Shown: positions 11,220 through 23,657 of the stretch, one piece after another
Numbering within the stretch: the stretch's first letter is position 1
Layout of the letters: each line of letters starts with the position of its first letter
Assembly: GCA_003999685.1 (NCBI GenBank)
Contig: CP021227.1
Location: 620,001 to 684,000 of the forward strand
Source: Taiwanofungus camphoratus
Lineage: Eukaryota > Basidiomycota > Agaricomycetes > Polyporales > Taiwanofungaceae
DNA: 64,000 nucleotides
Reading direction: 5' to 3'
Notes under the pieces: generated by a model
The model's database searches: none
The model's input: only the letters and a program-made list of their open reading frames with translations
What the model was told of the DNA's origin: nothing
Made by a program: the position numbers and the translations under genes

Positions 11220-13264
11220 ATGTCGATCCTGTACTGTTCTTTGTCTTCCTCTCAGAAGCGCAGTCTCCGGAAAGGGCTCACGCTCAGGAGACTCCTTGTA
11301 GAACGCTGTTGGAGTCGTCAACATTTGCACGGCGACCTCGCGACCCCTCATGAGGCTTTCCGGATATTGTTCTTCGGACGTGACGAGTTCTCGTGCTTAG
11401 TGTTGGAACAGCTGCATGCTGCTGAAGGTCCGTCCTCCTGCTTATTGGCCTTTGTTGACAGAGGCTCGGGTGATATCAACTGTGCGCTTATTAGACGTGT
11501 GGAAGGAGATATCCATTGTGACACAGCCGGACGCGAAAACAGGTAGACGGGGCTCAAAGCTATCTATATGTAAGTAATCACATATATCCTTGGTGACATT
11601 CCTGTCGACACCACAGAATCATATACTTAAGCGGCTGGTGAGGTGTGCTAATGTTGCCGTGTCGACCACAATGGATGACACTATAATGAAATTTCATCCC
11701 AAATTCTGGTGCACAAATAAAGCTCTTGAGTGATTTTTGTTGGATGTGGAAGAGCTCATCTGACAATCACACTCCTGAGTTCTACTCTCAGATTTGCCAA
11801 CTACTCGTCTTGCTTCTCGTAATCTCCCTACATTGGCGAACTTAGCGCGTGACGAAACATCGTTTGCGTTGTGGCACAGGAATTATTGTAATCCTCCAAA
11901 CGTCAGAAGTCCTTCGTGTAGCATGCCAGTCGAGATGTCTAGGCATATCCTGTGCCGTATTCATTTTGCTGTGATCTTCACGATTTGACATGTTCTAACG
12001 AACCTTAGCACCACTAAAGATCTTGGGCAACAACCTCGATCTCCCTGTCCACACAATCCCTCATGAGAAGTCGGCTTTCAGGAGTTGGCAGGTCTCGCTC
12101 CCCAATTTGACATTCCTAGGTTCCCTCGCTGACCTGTCTACAGCCCCCTCCGCCATTCTCTCACACGCAAACTTCTACAGTAGAGCCTCTCCAACCGGCC
12201 TCCTCCGGCCCCTCTCTGACACATGTCCTAATCACCGCCTCCTTCGGCCGTATTCTACCTCCGTCGCTGCTCAGCCTCTTCTTACCTTTCAGGCGTCTTA
12301 ACGTTCACCCCTCTCTACTGCCTGCATATCGCGGTGCCGCGCCCATTCAACATGCGCTGCTCGACGGGCGGACGGAGACAGGCGTATGCATCATCGAGAT
12401 GATGGAGCGCAAGAAGGGTATCGACGCAGGTGCAATATGGACCAAGAAACATATGGTGGGTCCAACCAAAGTGGTATTGTGCCAGGAGCAAGTATGAGGC
12501 TAGTTGTACTTGCAGAAAATTCCAGATGGGGCCATGTTTCCGGATTTGCGAGATACATTGGCCCGGCAAGGGGGTGAGTTGCTCGTTTCTGTGTTACGGG
12601 ACATGCTGGCAGGCAAGGTCAGTATCGGAACTGCACTTGAGTTGAGGCACCGTTGGGTTTCGCTAAGTGAATAACTCGATTTTATTAATCTAGGCAACGG
12701 CAATTCCGCAAACGTCGGATCCCTCCGCACCCCGGGCACCTGCCATAACAGCAGAAGATGCTATAGTGGATTTCATGACCATGTCTGCGGAGCACGTTGT
12801 CAGGCGCTATCGTGCAGTTTCGCACCAGGTACTAGCTCATGCACTTCTTATACGTCGTTTGCTGATGAAAACTCTAATTTCCGCCCTGTGTCTTCCAGAA
12901 ACCTATCGCAGCCTACCTCAAAACCAAGCGAACTCTCCAATTGCATTCTCCCTCTGTCTACACCCCACTGCTTGAGGATGTTCACGACCAGCTGCCAGCT
13001 CCAGGCACAGCCATCTACCATCCACCCACGGCATTCCTCCTGATCCGTTGCGCCTCGGATACTATCCTGGCTGTTCCACAGGTAATGACAACTTCAATTT
13101 ATTGTCACGGTATGGAGGTAACATGGATGCTATAGGTCAAGCAGCAAGACCGTTCTTTGTTGAAGGCAAGGGAGTGGTGGAACGGCGTCAGACCTGAGAT
13201 GAGGATCAACGGTGGAGACGAGGGTCCTGTGCAATTCTTGAATTCGGTAGCTACGCAGGCCTAA
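11220..13264 (+). CDS. FMT1: Mitochondrial methionyl-tRNA formyltransferase
   Basis: It formylates initiator Met-tRNA for mitochondrial translation, using 10-formyltetrahydrofolate. Eight exons were traced: 11220-11427, 11495-11569, 12009-12091, 12144-12455, 12516-12617, 12694-12828, 12899-13081 and 13136-13264, giving 408 residues. The N-terminal RILFFGRDEFS is the formyltransferase Rossmann start. NVHPSLLPAYRGAAPIQ (N175, H177) and GIDAGAIW (D216) match the catalytic Asn-His-Asp set of the family. The C-terminal domain ends VKQQDRSLLKAREWWNG, normal for fungal Fmt. About 45 residues before the Rossmann fold are Arg/Ser-rich, as in a mitochondrial presequence. The second intron is unusually long (11570-12008). 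Confidence 0.93.
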
Positions 13265-13907
13265 GGGGGATTTTGGAGGCAAAGATGACAAGTGCTGATT
13301 GAAGACATCTAGCCCTACGATTACCCTAAATTATGAGGTCCCTTTCAGTATGTGGCAAAGTTCACGATCTAGTGCATGTTGGACTTCCCAGGAAGGCTGT
13401 CCATCAAGTCGTACATATGTTGGTCCTATACATCCGAAGCAGTTTAGACTTGTATATACGGTTTAAGGGGGAATAGTAGGAAAGGGTGACAATAGTTACT
13501 CTCTGTAAAAAGGCGTAGTCAATGTTTGTGCAAAATTTGCAGGGCAGTCATGTACTAGTCGCACAAGCTGACTACAGGTTGGCTGGTGTGCGACTGTGAC
13601 TGACTGCTTCATATTCAGCCACCGAAAGGCAACTAAGGCCGACTTTCATTTTTTACAGAGTCACTGGTTACATTCCTATGTCCAGTGAAGTATTGATATA
13701 AAACAGAAATAGATGACTGTCTTGACGGCGAGAACATCCTGCCGGTTGAGACCACCTGGTTGATATCAAATACAGATAGGCAAATTGCTGGTACTACAAT
13801 ATGTTTATGGTAGGTCAATGGAACAATGGTAGTGAGTCCATTCAAGTCATGATTCTCCGCGCGTGCTGAATTTGACGAGGCCTAGATCGTATCCCTTGGT
13901 GACCTCG
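13265..13907. other. Intergenic region between convergent genes
   Basis: No feature was recognised beyond the 3' flanks of the formyltransferase and cyclin genes. Confidence 0.6.
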
Positions 13908-15139
13908 TCAAGTGGTCCAATGGCGCAAATCCTCAATGGTAACCGCTCTTGGACGTGGCGAGTACAGGTACTGAAGATATTTTGGAATATCGTCGGCAGG
14001 AGCTTGACCAGGACTTGAGGACCGTGGCTCTTTGCAACAAAGGTAGTCTCTAGCTGCAGGCAGGGGCGAGGTACATTCTGATCTGCCTTGCAAGGGGGGT
14101 ACCTTGGGCCGGGGCCAAATGTGATCTTGCAAGTACTCTGGCGGCGTCTCCGCAAGCGATGTAAATGTGTTCACATCCGGCTCCCAATTGAATTTGAATG
14201 TTCCCAAATGAACCGGAGGCATGGCGAGATGTTGGCTATTGAAATGTGCACCTTTGACGATGTCACGATGCTGGTGCAGGGTTGGGCCTCGCATCTGCAT
14301 ATCCACCACATCCCTGGGAGACGCCGGCCCTGAAAATAAAGGGGCCAGGCAAGGGTGAGACGAGGGCATGGCTCCAGTGGGAACTAAGGGCGATGGTGTT
14401 CGTTTTGCAGTCTCGATACGTCTGACATTGTCTGAGCCCAAGCCCTGCATGTAGGAACAAGTCTGATACCCAGAAAGGCGACCACAGCGGGACATGACGG
14501 CATCGTAGTGCTCAAGTAAGTCAGCCTCCTTAACGCTAAGGCTATGGTCGAGGAGCAATAGGAACTTTCGCTCCACGGTATTGATATCGTGCGAAGTCAA
14601 TATGCCTGTGCAAGCGGCCCAGTCTTTGGACGTGAGCGAAAAATCTTGTGTGTACTAATTAAGCAACATCAAATTCAGTAAAGCATGAGGTATAGAAGAT
14701 GGATTGTACCTTGCTTGCAACAATAATAGCGCCGAGAAACATGCGCTCATAAGTCCATTCCAGAGAGTTTACAATGGTGTCCAAGCGAGTGCAAGCCCGA
14801 GTCACGTAGCATAGTGCGACTAACAGTACCGACATAGGTATGTTGGACTTCGCAATGACGTTCTTCACGAAATCTGCAAAGAAGCCGTGCGGCTCGAGAT
14901 CTATTGAGGTCAGACCGTAGACTACTGCCTCGCCGACAGAGTCGATAATATAGTCTGCGATACCAAGTGGTTGGCACGCGTTTATAGATGAAAGTGGGAA
15001 AGGAGCATCACTTACCAATGAATTCCCAATCGACAGGAACATTGAGAAGCTCCATAAGCCCAGCATTCTGTGAAAGTGAGACTATCCGAATAGTGCTTTG
15101 AGGATCGGCGGGCGTAGCAAAAATGTTATAAGAGGCCAT
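13908..15139 (-). CDS. Pho80/PCL-type cyclin
   Basis: The minus-strand model has exons 15139-15016, 14954-14710 and 14654-13908, giving 371 residues with closed phases. The N-terminal half reads as a Pho80-like cyclin box: YIIDSVGEAVVYGL, FADFVKNVIAKSNIP, LLVALCYVTRACTRLD, ERMFLGAIIVASKYTQD, then DWAACTGILTSHDINTVERKFLLLLDHSLSV. Such cyclins bind Pho85-type kinases to control phosphate, glycogen or cell-cycle targets. The C-terminal ~170 residues are Pro/Ser-rich and not conserved. Which PCL subgroup it belongs to cannot be told here. Start chosen at MASYNIFATPADPQ, the first in-frame ATG of the spliced frame. Confidence 0.88.
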
Positions 15140-16404
15140 TACGTTCGGCGAATTCAAAGTGTGTGCGAATGATGATTAAGGATTAAACAAAGGGTAGAGA
15201 CGCAACAGGCTTTATAACAGATAGCTACTGCGGACTCTCAATCATCGCCACTGATGGCCACAGAAGGGGGCCACCTTCAAATCTAGGGGTGGCATAACAC
15301 ATTGAGCCGCCATGCCTAGCTGAAATAAGCTGTGCTACAATTCAACTATAGGAGATCAAAAACCCACTGTCAGGTCCTAATCCTAGATTCCTAACATTGT
15401 ATGAGTGAGAGATCGATGCAACAAACAAACTTGATAGAAACACCGTGCTATCAAATTGATACAGTCAACTCCCTCTTAACCCATACCCCCTTGGTGGACG
15501 CCGTGAGCTATGGGTTATCAGGGAGTATGGATTGTGGGAAGGACTACCACACCCCGCAAACCAACTTGGTGGATCGAAAAACCTATGGGTTTAAAGGGAG
15601 TATGGGTTTTGAGAGGTATGGGTTAAGAGGGAGTCGACTGTGAATTGATATGACATAAGACACCAAAGTCTGGAACAGGATGAAATCGCAGTCACCGATA
15701 TGGCTTGAAATTAATCTGTCGGATCACCAGGAGTAATCACGACGCTATAACACGGCAATCTCACGACGAAAGGGGCTTTAAGATTTGTACTGTGGTGAAT
15801 AATGTTGCAATACCGGAGAGCTGTAAGCGAATTATGAACTATTATAATGCAAAAAGGGTCAAAGGATTTCCGCTCACAGGATAGAGAACGGCCTTGTGGG
15901 TATCAATGCGCTGGTGACTGAATCTGCGATTCTTGCAGACCTACCGGGGAAGTTGAAGACACCGCGGTACTGAAAATTTGTAATTGAGAAATTTTCAGGG
16001 AACTGAGGGAAGCCTTCAATATCCACCACGGGCTGATATGGACATTCCGTTTATGCATCTATCATCAAATTCTTTATGCGATCGAGCAGCTTCAGTACTG
16101 AATATAATTCCGGAGCCACAAGACTCAAGGTGTCAAAAGAGCCAACTTTCAGAGTCGTATAAACGAGAGCGAGAAAAACTCCATCAGCTGTCTACTGGGG
16201 ACATCTGAAACTGCATCACCTCTTGCATCGGTGCATGAGCACACATATAAGGGTCAAGGTGACTGGGCCGCCTGACAGAACATGTAGGAAGGAACTTTAT
16301 GCTATTATTTGCGCGTATTGTACAAAGGCCTCTTCCTTGGTTCCTGTTTTGGACCTGCCTAGCGGGTCACTTTCTTCAAGTTCCTATTCCAATCCTGTCA
16401 ATCT
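15140..16404. other. Intergenic region with a MITE
   Basis: No gene was recognised. It holds the upstream region of the cyclin gene, the inverted-repeat element at 15462-15640 and the upstream region of the mL59 gene. Confidence 0.6.
15462..15640. mobile_element. MITE-like element with 25 bp terminal inverted repeats
   Basis: The left end CAGTCAACTCCCTCTTAACC (through 15486) matches the right end (15616-15640) in inverted orientation over 25 bases with one mismatch. The 179 bp body repeats words like TATGGGTT-AAGGGAGTATGGG three more times. CAGTC at the tip resembles Tc1/mariner (pogo-like) ends. A TA precedes the left tip (15460-15461), but TG follows the right tip, so a clean TA duplication is not preserved. 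Confidence 0.75.
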
Positions 16405-17060
16405 ATGACAGCACTTCTGGCCATTAAGCAGTTCCGCTTGAGGGAGCTTGCGCCTCTTTTTAAAATTGATCCAAATGTCTCAAGCGCACGCCCGGTTCTT
16501 CGCAACCCTTTCCTCTCATTCAAAAACCCTGATACCGGCCGTTGGGCACCAGCGAAATACTCTTTACGCCGTCAGGCCGAACTCATCAAGCATGCACGCG
16601 CGAGCGGAACATTACACCTCCTTCCACCAGGCCCAAAGTTTGGTGTGAAAGAGCTCGAGAAGACCTCTACATCCATTACAGGAGAGGCGGCAACAGCAGC
16701 GTCGTCGTCGCCGTCTGTAAGCGAGGAAGAGTGGAATTGTGACGTGACGTGGGAGGGTGAGATCAAGGAGAAGGTTGTCCCGGGTGCAGAGGTCGGGAAC
16801 AGGTTGTATGCAGCCAAGCGGCGGATGTTTAAGGGACACAAGTGGGAACGCATGAAGGCGGAGAGAGAGAAGCAACAGAAGAGCCTTCTACAGAGCATGG
16901 ACAAACGTATCGAACGGTTCAAGCAGGTGCGTTGTGCTCTGTAATGTTGGTATTCTCGTCTCACCGACGCGCGCTCTTCTGCACGTAGACATACCGCCAG
17001 AAGCGACCAAGTCCCATCAGCGTACCTCGGAATACCAGCTTCACAAAACTGCCGTTCTAG
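16405..17060 (+). CDS. Mitochondrial large-subunit ribosomal protein mL59 (MRPL25 family)
   Basis: Two exons (16405-16926, 16989-17060) give 197 residues. Family signs are the N-terminal MTALLAIKQFRLRELAPLF, the central YSLRRQAELIKHARASG...LLPPGPK, the basic FKGHKWERMKAEREKQQ helix, and the C-terminal FKQTYRQKRPSPISVPR...KLPF. It is a structural protein of the fungal mitoribosome large subunit. The second exon supplies the conserved basic tail, and reading through the intron would remove it. A Ser/Glu-rich loop (about residues 90-115) is less conserved. Confidence 0.85.
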
Positions 17061-17557
17061 TTATACTGCTTGTTATTCCTTCCTACCGTAGGCAGACGCA
17101 TCTTGACCCTTCTACCAATCGTCTTGCAGCCGTTTCCTGTCTTAAGATTTGCAACCGCAACACTGGCATGCAAAACGCCAGTAATCAATGACAGCAAGTG
17201 TGTAGTAGTTTACGCCTGTGAGTATATAATCTCAGGTGTTCTGCATGCTGGAGTGAGAAATTCCTCGGCCAAATCATAGTACAACGCCTCTCAGACAATA
17301 TTTCCAAAATTCCCTCCTTGTGAGGTCGTGTTCACCCTTGGCTATGCTTATGTAATCCACTTTGTCCACGCTTTCGCTCACAGGCTCGCTTGCTGTCAGC
17401 CCGCCGCCAGCTCAACACCTTTTGCCAGCCCCTTCCAACGTGTTCACCATCTTGCAACTATTGTTGACGAATCCATCGCCGCCGAGTTCACGAAAACCCT
17501 TCTCGAATTTGCTCCTCCAGCTGTTACTCTTGTTAAATCAGTGTCGCACGTGTAGGC
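17061..17557. other. Intergenic / SEC62 upstream region
   Basis: No gene was recognised. The pyrimidine-rich stretch at 17390-17540 is typical of fungal 5' UTRs. Confidence 0.5.
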
Positions 17558-18511
17558 ATGGAGCAGCAAGCAAAGGCTCCCCAAGATATTCGCAATGTCG
17601 TCGATTTTTTACGAAGCAGTAAGGCAGGGATGAAGGTACGAGTGGGTATCCTCAATGGGAAGCGCGTAGACTATTTCAAAGGTGCGCGAGTATTGTGCCG
17701 TCGTCTGAGTTTACCCTCCTGATTGTCACGCCGCTTCTCCGTCCCCGCTTCCCCGAAGGCAAATCCGCAATAAAAGCACTGCTCTCTCCCGCATACGCGA
17801 AGCTAAAAAATGTGCCAAAAGTCAGCTCGGAGGCGGATGCGCAATCGCTACTGTTGTCGATCATCCCCTACGCGTTCTTCCTCCGCGTCGAGCGTGGCGT
17901 AGCGTCCGGGTCCGCGGGGGCGTCTCCAAAACGCCTCCAGGTGATGCAAATGCAGCTGTTTGCGCCAGGAGATTACTACGCATGGTTCTACGAGGGCAGC
18001 CAGTGGACGACGTACCTTGGCGGAGTCGCGATGGTTGCGATAATGCTCGCGGGCGTCATGTATCCGCTCTGGCCGCCCGTCATGCGAATGAGCGTATCAT
18101 ACCTCAGTTTCGGCGTGTTAGGCCTCATCGGGCTGTTCTTCGCGCTCGCAATTGTGCGGCTCATATTCTATATCATCACCGTCATTGTTGCGAGCCCGGG
18201 CATATGGATATTTCCCAAGCTCTTCGCCGACGTTGGATTTGTGCGTGAAAGACTGCTTTGCTATCTACATGTCCGCTCACATGACGACGCTGCTTCAGAT
18301 CGAGTCCTTCATTCCACTATGGGAATGGGATATCCCCAAGAAGAAAAGCAAAAAGAAGCGCGCCGACAAGGTTGAGAAGGAGTCGGCAAGAGCAACAGCT
18401 GTCGAGGCCGTATCTCCAAACGGGGCATCTATCGAGGAGCTACCCGACTCAGGGAGTTCACGGCCAGAAAGTCGAAATGCGCGCGTGGAAGACGTGCCCG
18501 AGGATTTGTAA
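17558..18511 (+). CDS. SEC62: ER protein-translocation subunit Sec62
   Basis: Exons 17558-17681, 17759-18240 and 18299-18511 give 272 residues. Sec62 with Sec63 and Sec61 moves proteins post-translationally into the ER. Family blocks are VVDFLRSSKAGMKVRVGILN, KRVDYFKGKSAIKALLSPAY, YAFFLRVERG, LFAPGDYYAWFYEGSQWTTY, two membrane segments (about residues 127-147 and 159-188), then ASPGIWIFPKLFADVGF and FIPLWEWDIPKKKSKKKR. The Lys-rich C-terminal tail is cytosolic in the family and binds Sec63 or ribosomes. It is tail to tail with the TPR gene, 116 bases apart. Confidence 0.96.
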
Positions 18512-18627
18512 CACGGGGATGAATGGCAGGTGCCGGATATATGGTAATGGATTTATCTTACAGTTGTATCTATGTGCAAGTCTCTTTTCTGATTCTCTGA
18601 TGCATAACTTATGATTGCGTTCAATGC

Positions 18628-20143
18628 CTATGATGGGTACTGCGAGTTTGCCTGTGATGTGACCGAGCCTACGGCCACATTCGACCCTCGCTTGGCGGCG
18701 CGCTCAATCCGTCGGAGAGCAGCCTGCGCCTCGAGCGTGCCTTCTTTCATGCGGATGCGCCGTGCCTGGTCCCAGCTCGCTTTATACATATCGCGCGACT
18801 GCTCCAAGTCGCCGGCCATCTCCAGTAAGTAACCAAGGTTAAAGAGGACTGCAGTAAGTGCCTCTTCGCATGATTGCAGCTCCTCCGAGTCGCCTTTTGC
18901 AGTGGCTTTGGTGCGCTCGATTGTACCGAGTGCCTGGCGTGCCCACGCCTCGGCCTGGTTTCGCTTCTCGGGCGTCGGAGGGCCGCGAAGGACCAGTTCA
19001 GCGAGGTTGTTCATAAGTTGCGCTCCTGCACACCATTCAGAGTGGTCAGAGGAGATTGTGAAGGAGGCTAGATGCCGGCATACCATGACATCGTTCCTCT
19101 GTCGTGGATTGCGCCTTTGAGGAGGTTGGTGGAACAAGCAGGCTTATTGCTTGAAGATAAAGCGGAATCGCATACCTATTGGGCTATCAACACCAGATGT
19201 GGAATATATGCAATCCACATACTCCGCTTTGCCCTCGCGCGAGTAGAACTGCCCTAAAGCTTCGAGAGGTGCACCCATATCCGTTTTGCTGACCCACTTC
19301 GGCATCTCCAGCTCCGCAAGCATCACCGGAGTTTCTTCTCCTTGCCCCGTCTTCTCCATCCCCCTCCCTGCCTGCCGTCCTTCGTCTTTCACGACCCGTA
19401 GCAGCTCTTCAACTGCACATGTGAGCCACTTTTCCTCCTCCTCGAGTGGAAGCTGGAACTCTTCTGCCATGGCTCCCAGCTTCGCGGCGAGTGCCACTTT
19501 GCGCATGCGCTCTTGGCTGGTCAGTTCCGAGTCCGGTACAGCTTGGAGCTGCGTGAGGGCATGCTCGTACACACCATATGCGGGTTCCGGCTTATCCGAG
19601 TCCTCAAGCACGGACGCTAAGCTGATCGCAATGCCGGAGAGCTTTAAGTGAGGGGCAGGGGACAGCTCAGAAAGTGGCAGGGATTGTGCCGTATCGTATG
19701 CCCTATCTCGAGTCAGCTTGCATCGGGCGCGACACTAGTGTTACACACCGGCGAAGATAGCGCTCACTTAAGGAAAGGTCGCTCTGGTTTTTTGCCTTGA
19801 CGCCGGCGCGTAAGTCGCCGCGGACTTCCTTCGGCCACATCGTGAACGTCGAATAGAATTCATACCTGCGGCGGGATTCTGCAAATGAGTACCACGCATA
19901 CCTCACATCCAGACAGTCAAACAAGACAGCCTACAGCCCATAAACGGTCGATCCAACTCCGAGGGCGATAAGCGTACCAAATACCGTCGAGATGCGCGAA
20001 CGAGAGTGAATCCAAGATCCTGTTGATGTTGTCAGACGCCGCGTGGGGATGAAAACGTTGATGCAGCGACATGGTGATGCACATCGTGCAAATAGCAACG
20101 TCTGTGGCGATGGTCCTTTCGGTATCCTTAGTGGTGGAGACAT
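18628..20143 (-). CDS. TTC19-like mitochondrial TPR protein
   Basis: Five minus-strand exons (20143-19935, 19865-19749, 19702-19223, 19175-19084, 19025-18628) give 431 residues. The first ~60 residues are Arg/Ser/Pro-rich and lack acidic residues, like a mitochondrial presequence. A membrane segment follows (GTLIALGVGSTVYGL). TPR-type helical repeats follow: LSLSERYLRRAYDTAQ, PLEALGQFYSREGKAEYAIPLYLQAI, GAQLMNNLAELVLRG and EALTAVLFNLGYLLEMAGDLEQSRDMY. This architecture matches TTC19 relatives, which sit at the inner membrane and assist complex III. Specific function in fungi is inferred only. Introns were placed by keeping all phases and the TPR register. Confidence 0.8.
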
Positions 20144-20280
20144 TGAACATGGAATATGGGAACAATCGTGGCTTTCGACCTAGTGAATGGTGTATGCTAT
20201 CAACATGTAAAGGTAATTCGGTTGATAAATATTTATTTAAATGCGTACATACTCGCATGTACATGATTGGTCAGGCCTCT

Positions 20281-20696
20281 CTTTGATCCTAAATCACCGA
20301 AAATGGGGGTCTGGGAGCTAAAATGTTCGATGCAAAAAACCGAATTCCTGGTCCGCCGGGGCGCATTGTTAGGTGCTCAAAATCACCGAAAATGGACCGA
20401 TAAACGGGTCGGATGTTTAGCCACCGAAATGGGGGGTTTCCGGCCATGAAGACATCCGTTACAGTCATGCTTCCGGTCAGGTGCTGATCCAAAAAGATTT
20501 TTTCGGTGAGAAACGGAGTGGTCCTCCAATACCACGTTTTGAGGGACAAAAATGCCAGGCAAATCATGCGGCGAGCTTTTTTAGAGATTCGATCCCATTT
20601 TTGACCGAAAAAGACCATTTTCGGCTGATGTTATGTGAAAAATCACCGAGTTGACCATGTTCGGACTACCGAAAAAGGATATGCTCAGGATCAAAG
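20281..20696. mobile_element. MITE-like element, 12 bp TIR, CTCT target duplication
   Basis: The left tip CTTTGATCCTAA and the inverted right tip CTTTGATCCTGA flank 416 bp. CTCT occurs immediately outside both ends (20277-20280, 20697-20700). Inside, ATCACCGAAAATGG-type words recur in both orientations, and there is no coding frame. The superfamily is not clear from a 4 bp duplication. Confidence 0.75.
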
Positions 20697-20700
20697 CTCT

Positions 20701-23657
20701 TATAGGGATTGGCGGTGGTCCTGGTGGATCGCAGTCTAAGTACTATGCGTGAAGACAAGCAGAGACGTCATCCGAGGCGCATTTTATATCCCGAGTGAAG
20801 TAGTAGTAAACTGGCACTGAATTTGAAGGTGAGAGGCTCTCACTGCCAGTATGTACTTAGAGTGTGATCATACTCAGGCTCTTGGCGTGTAAGTGGTCAC
20901 CTCAAAAAAGTTAAATCCTTGTAGTCTCATTGTTAATCAGGCGTATGGAGTTCTGTGTTGCTACAAAGACGACGAACAAGAAAGTAGTGATGAAGTCTAT
21001 GTCTCGGATAATTATGACCTCCCTCGGATGCCACATGGAACATTTAGCTTGAACTGATGACAGGGAAAAAGGCCCATTTGTCACCGCCGTCCGCACGCAA
21101 ACCGCCAGCGGTGATCTATTAAATATTATGATTACCGCACGAAGAAGTAAGACCTTGTGGGTGAATGCTTCGCTGTACGCACCTGGGTCCCAATCGCTGA
21201 GGAAGTGGCTTGCCAATAAAGTTCTGTGTCGACGACACGGGATGCTAGCAAATAAGATAAGTTCATGCGCCAATCTTACATATTTAAGAGATGCTCCGTG
21301 GCATACTAGTACTGGGAGCCAGCGGAGGCTTCAATAGACACTGTCTGAGACGAGCCAGAGATGAACCTGGATCCCTATGCCAGAATAAGAGTAGTCAGAT
21401 ACAGTTCAAGCTCATTTCATGATGCCCACTTAAGGATCTACATTACTACTCTTAGTTGCCGTTACATATGAGGCATTGTGAGCTACAGATTGGACAGTCT
21501 TCAGGTTGCCTCCACCATCGGTGGCTAATTGCCAATGAATATACTTTAGATGCATGGTCAAGCAGAGCGATATTGATGTGGTACCTGCTGATTGGTGTGG
21601 CCAAAAGGTCGAGCGTCCAGTGTGTGGACAATGATGGGGACGCCAGTCGCATCTCAATGAGATCAACATATAACGCTGTGCCAGCGTTCAAAATGTTGTA
21701 GGTCCCATCTGAGAGAAGCCATAAGTGCGAGTTTTTTTGCGAGAGGTGGATGAAGTAGTAGAGGGAGAACGAGCCGTATTCACAGAAAGAGCACAATATT
21801 TAATCTTCAATGCAAGATTTTGGAATGCGGGCATAGTGTAAATGGCAGTAGTGATTCCCTCTGCTTGGAGAGGCTGCATCTATGCGTAAAGATGACGCCG
21901 CAGAAGATACGGAACATTATGAGGCCCCATGATCATATGGTTGAATTGGGCCCTGTCAATTCATGAGACATGTACAACAGACAGCGGGATGGAAGCTACA
22001 CTACTAGTTACCCTGGAATGGAGTCATATACTGTGATATCAAGGCTTTGACAGTGGATTGGAATGTGATGCACTGGAAACATGAATGAATATAGAACTCA
22101 CCGGCTGTAATTTGGAAGTTCAAAGAGCTGCTATTCGGAGCAAGCTACCAGCATGGCGGTACAGAGGGTAAGTTCTTAACAGGCATTGCCTTAACACAGG
22201 CTCGTGAACCTTTACGAGATTAATTCTGTATGCTTTCGAAGTATAACAGCCAATTGTTGCAGAAACATTCATCAGCGCGTGCTTCACTCCCGAGTGAGCG
22301 TTGAGCAGCCAAACAATAGGCGATTACGAACCGTCCTTTGACAAGTAAGTTTTGGTAAGCCCTCTCAGACTCCAGCCTTCTCGACCATTTCCACGACCGC
22401 AATTTGTGAGCTCGACAGACAGGCCGTAAGTAATTGCCCGATGAGCAATCTGGGCCTAGACACTTGTGGAGCTGGGCAAACAACACTGCATAGTGGAAAC
22501 CCGTATCAGAAAAAATGCAGGTAACTATGTAGCTGGATGTGCTACGTCCCTAATCTACAGCACTGTATAGTGCAGATTTGGTTGTAGTTGCCGTAGCATC
22601 GGGAGCTACCCTGATTTTTCCTGATGTAACAGGTGTTTACTAAGCAGGAAAAGCATCAGCAGGTCATACCAATTGACCCTAAGCATATAATACAGGTCAG
22701 GCTTCGATAGTCATGGTCAATGATCTGGGTGTGTTATACACTCCGAGCATGCTTTGACAAAATAGAAGACGCTGCCTTTCTTGACTTTACTTGTCGTGAG
22801 AGGTACGTGAGAGGTAGTAATTCTCCTAGAGACAGGAAGTGTGCCTACAGCAAGGTATAGGCGAGCAGAAGCAAGAATTAGTCCTGAAGATCACACCCAG
22901 TCACTGCCAAAGTCTACGCACTGCGTGCAAAGGATATGCATGTTTAATATTGTCGTAACGTGAAAGATAATCTGGAATCACAGCATGCGTAGGTTTGGGA
23001 TACGTGATGGTCAAGGCAGACCCGACCAAGTACAAGGTCTTCGCAGTCATTCTTCCATGTCTTGGTCCTCTTGCCAGTGTATGGAGTCATCCCTTCACTG
23101 AATCGGAAAGATGGAAAAATGAACAATAACAAGGTTTGACAAGATGCGGAACCAGTTGGAAGGAGGAAAATAACGTAGACAGGCAAAGATAGGACAGAGA
23201 TCAGAAACTCGAGAATACCAGGAGCAGCAGGTAGATGCTTCCAGCTAAGGTCTAGGTATGGTAATGGGTGTCTTACTTTCCCACTGTCACGAGGTAGAAA
23301 ATTGATAACAGGGACAACGGGCAACCTGTTGTAGCACAAGGGCTATGAAGAAGCCGGAATTTGGACGGCTTCCGGGAAGGTATCCGACCCGGTGTCAGAA
23401 AGGCAGGCAAGGTCGTAAGAACTCAACAAAAGCTGACTCCTAGAGCATTCTGGACTTCACGTTGAAAGGGTCAGTGAACGCATCGAAAGACGACACATGG
23501 TTCACCCACACCCACGATATCACCTGCTTGGTGAGCATACGAAAGACGTGGAAAATTCAAACTGCCGCGATCCCGATGAAAGTGCCTTCCCGGACGCCAA
23601 AGTTGAGTATTGAATCTTCCGACTAAGTGTAATTAGTAGAACATCTCCATTATCTTT
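20701..23657. other. Gene-poor 3 kb stretch
   Basis: No intact gene could be assembled. Minus-strand fragments around 21450-21800 (for example LLATPISRYHINIALLDHASKVYSLAI) faintly resemble the end of a fungal multi-pass membrane protein of the DUF6534 type. They are not continuous and may be a relic. Confidence 0.4.

Noticed and set aside
22944-23339. 131-codon minus-strand frame
   Set aside because: No motif, no neighbouring exons that extend it.
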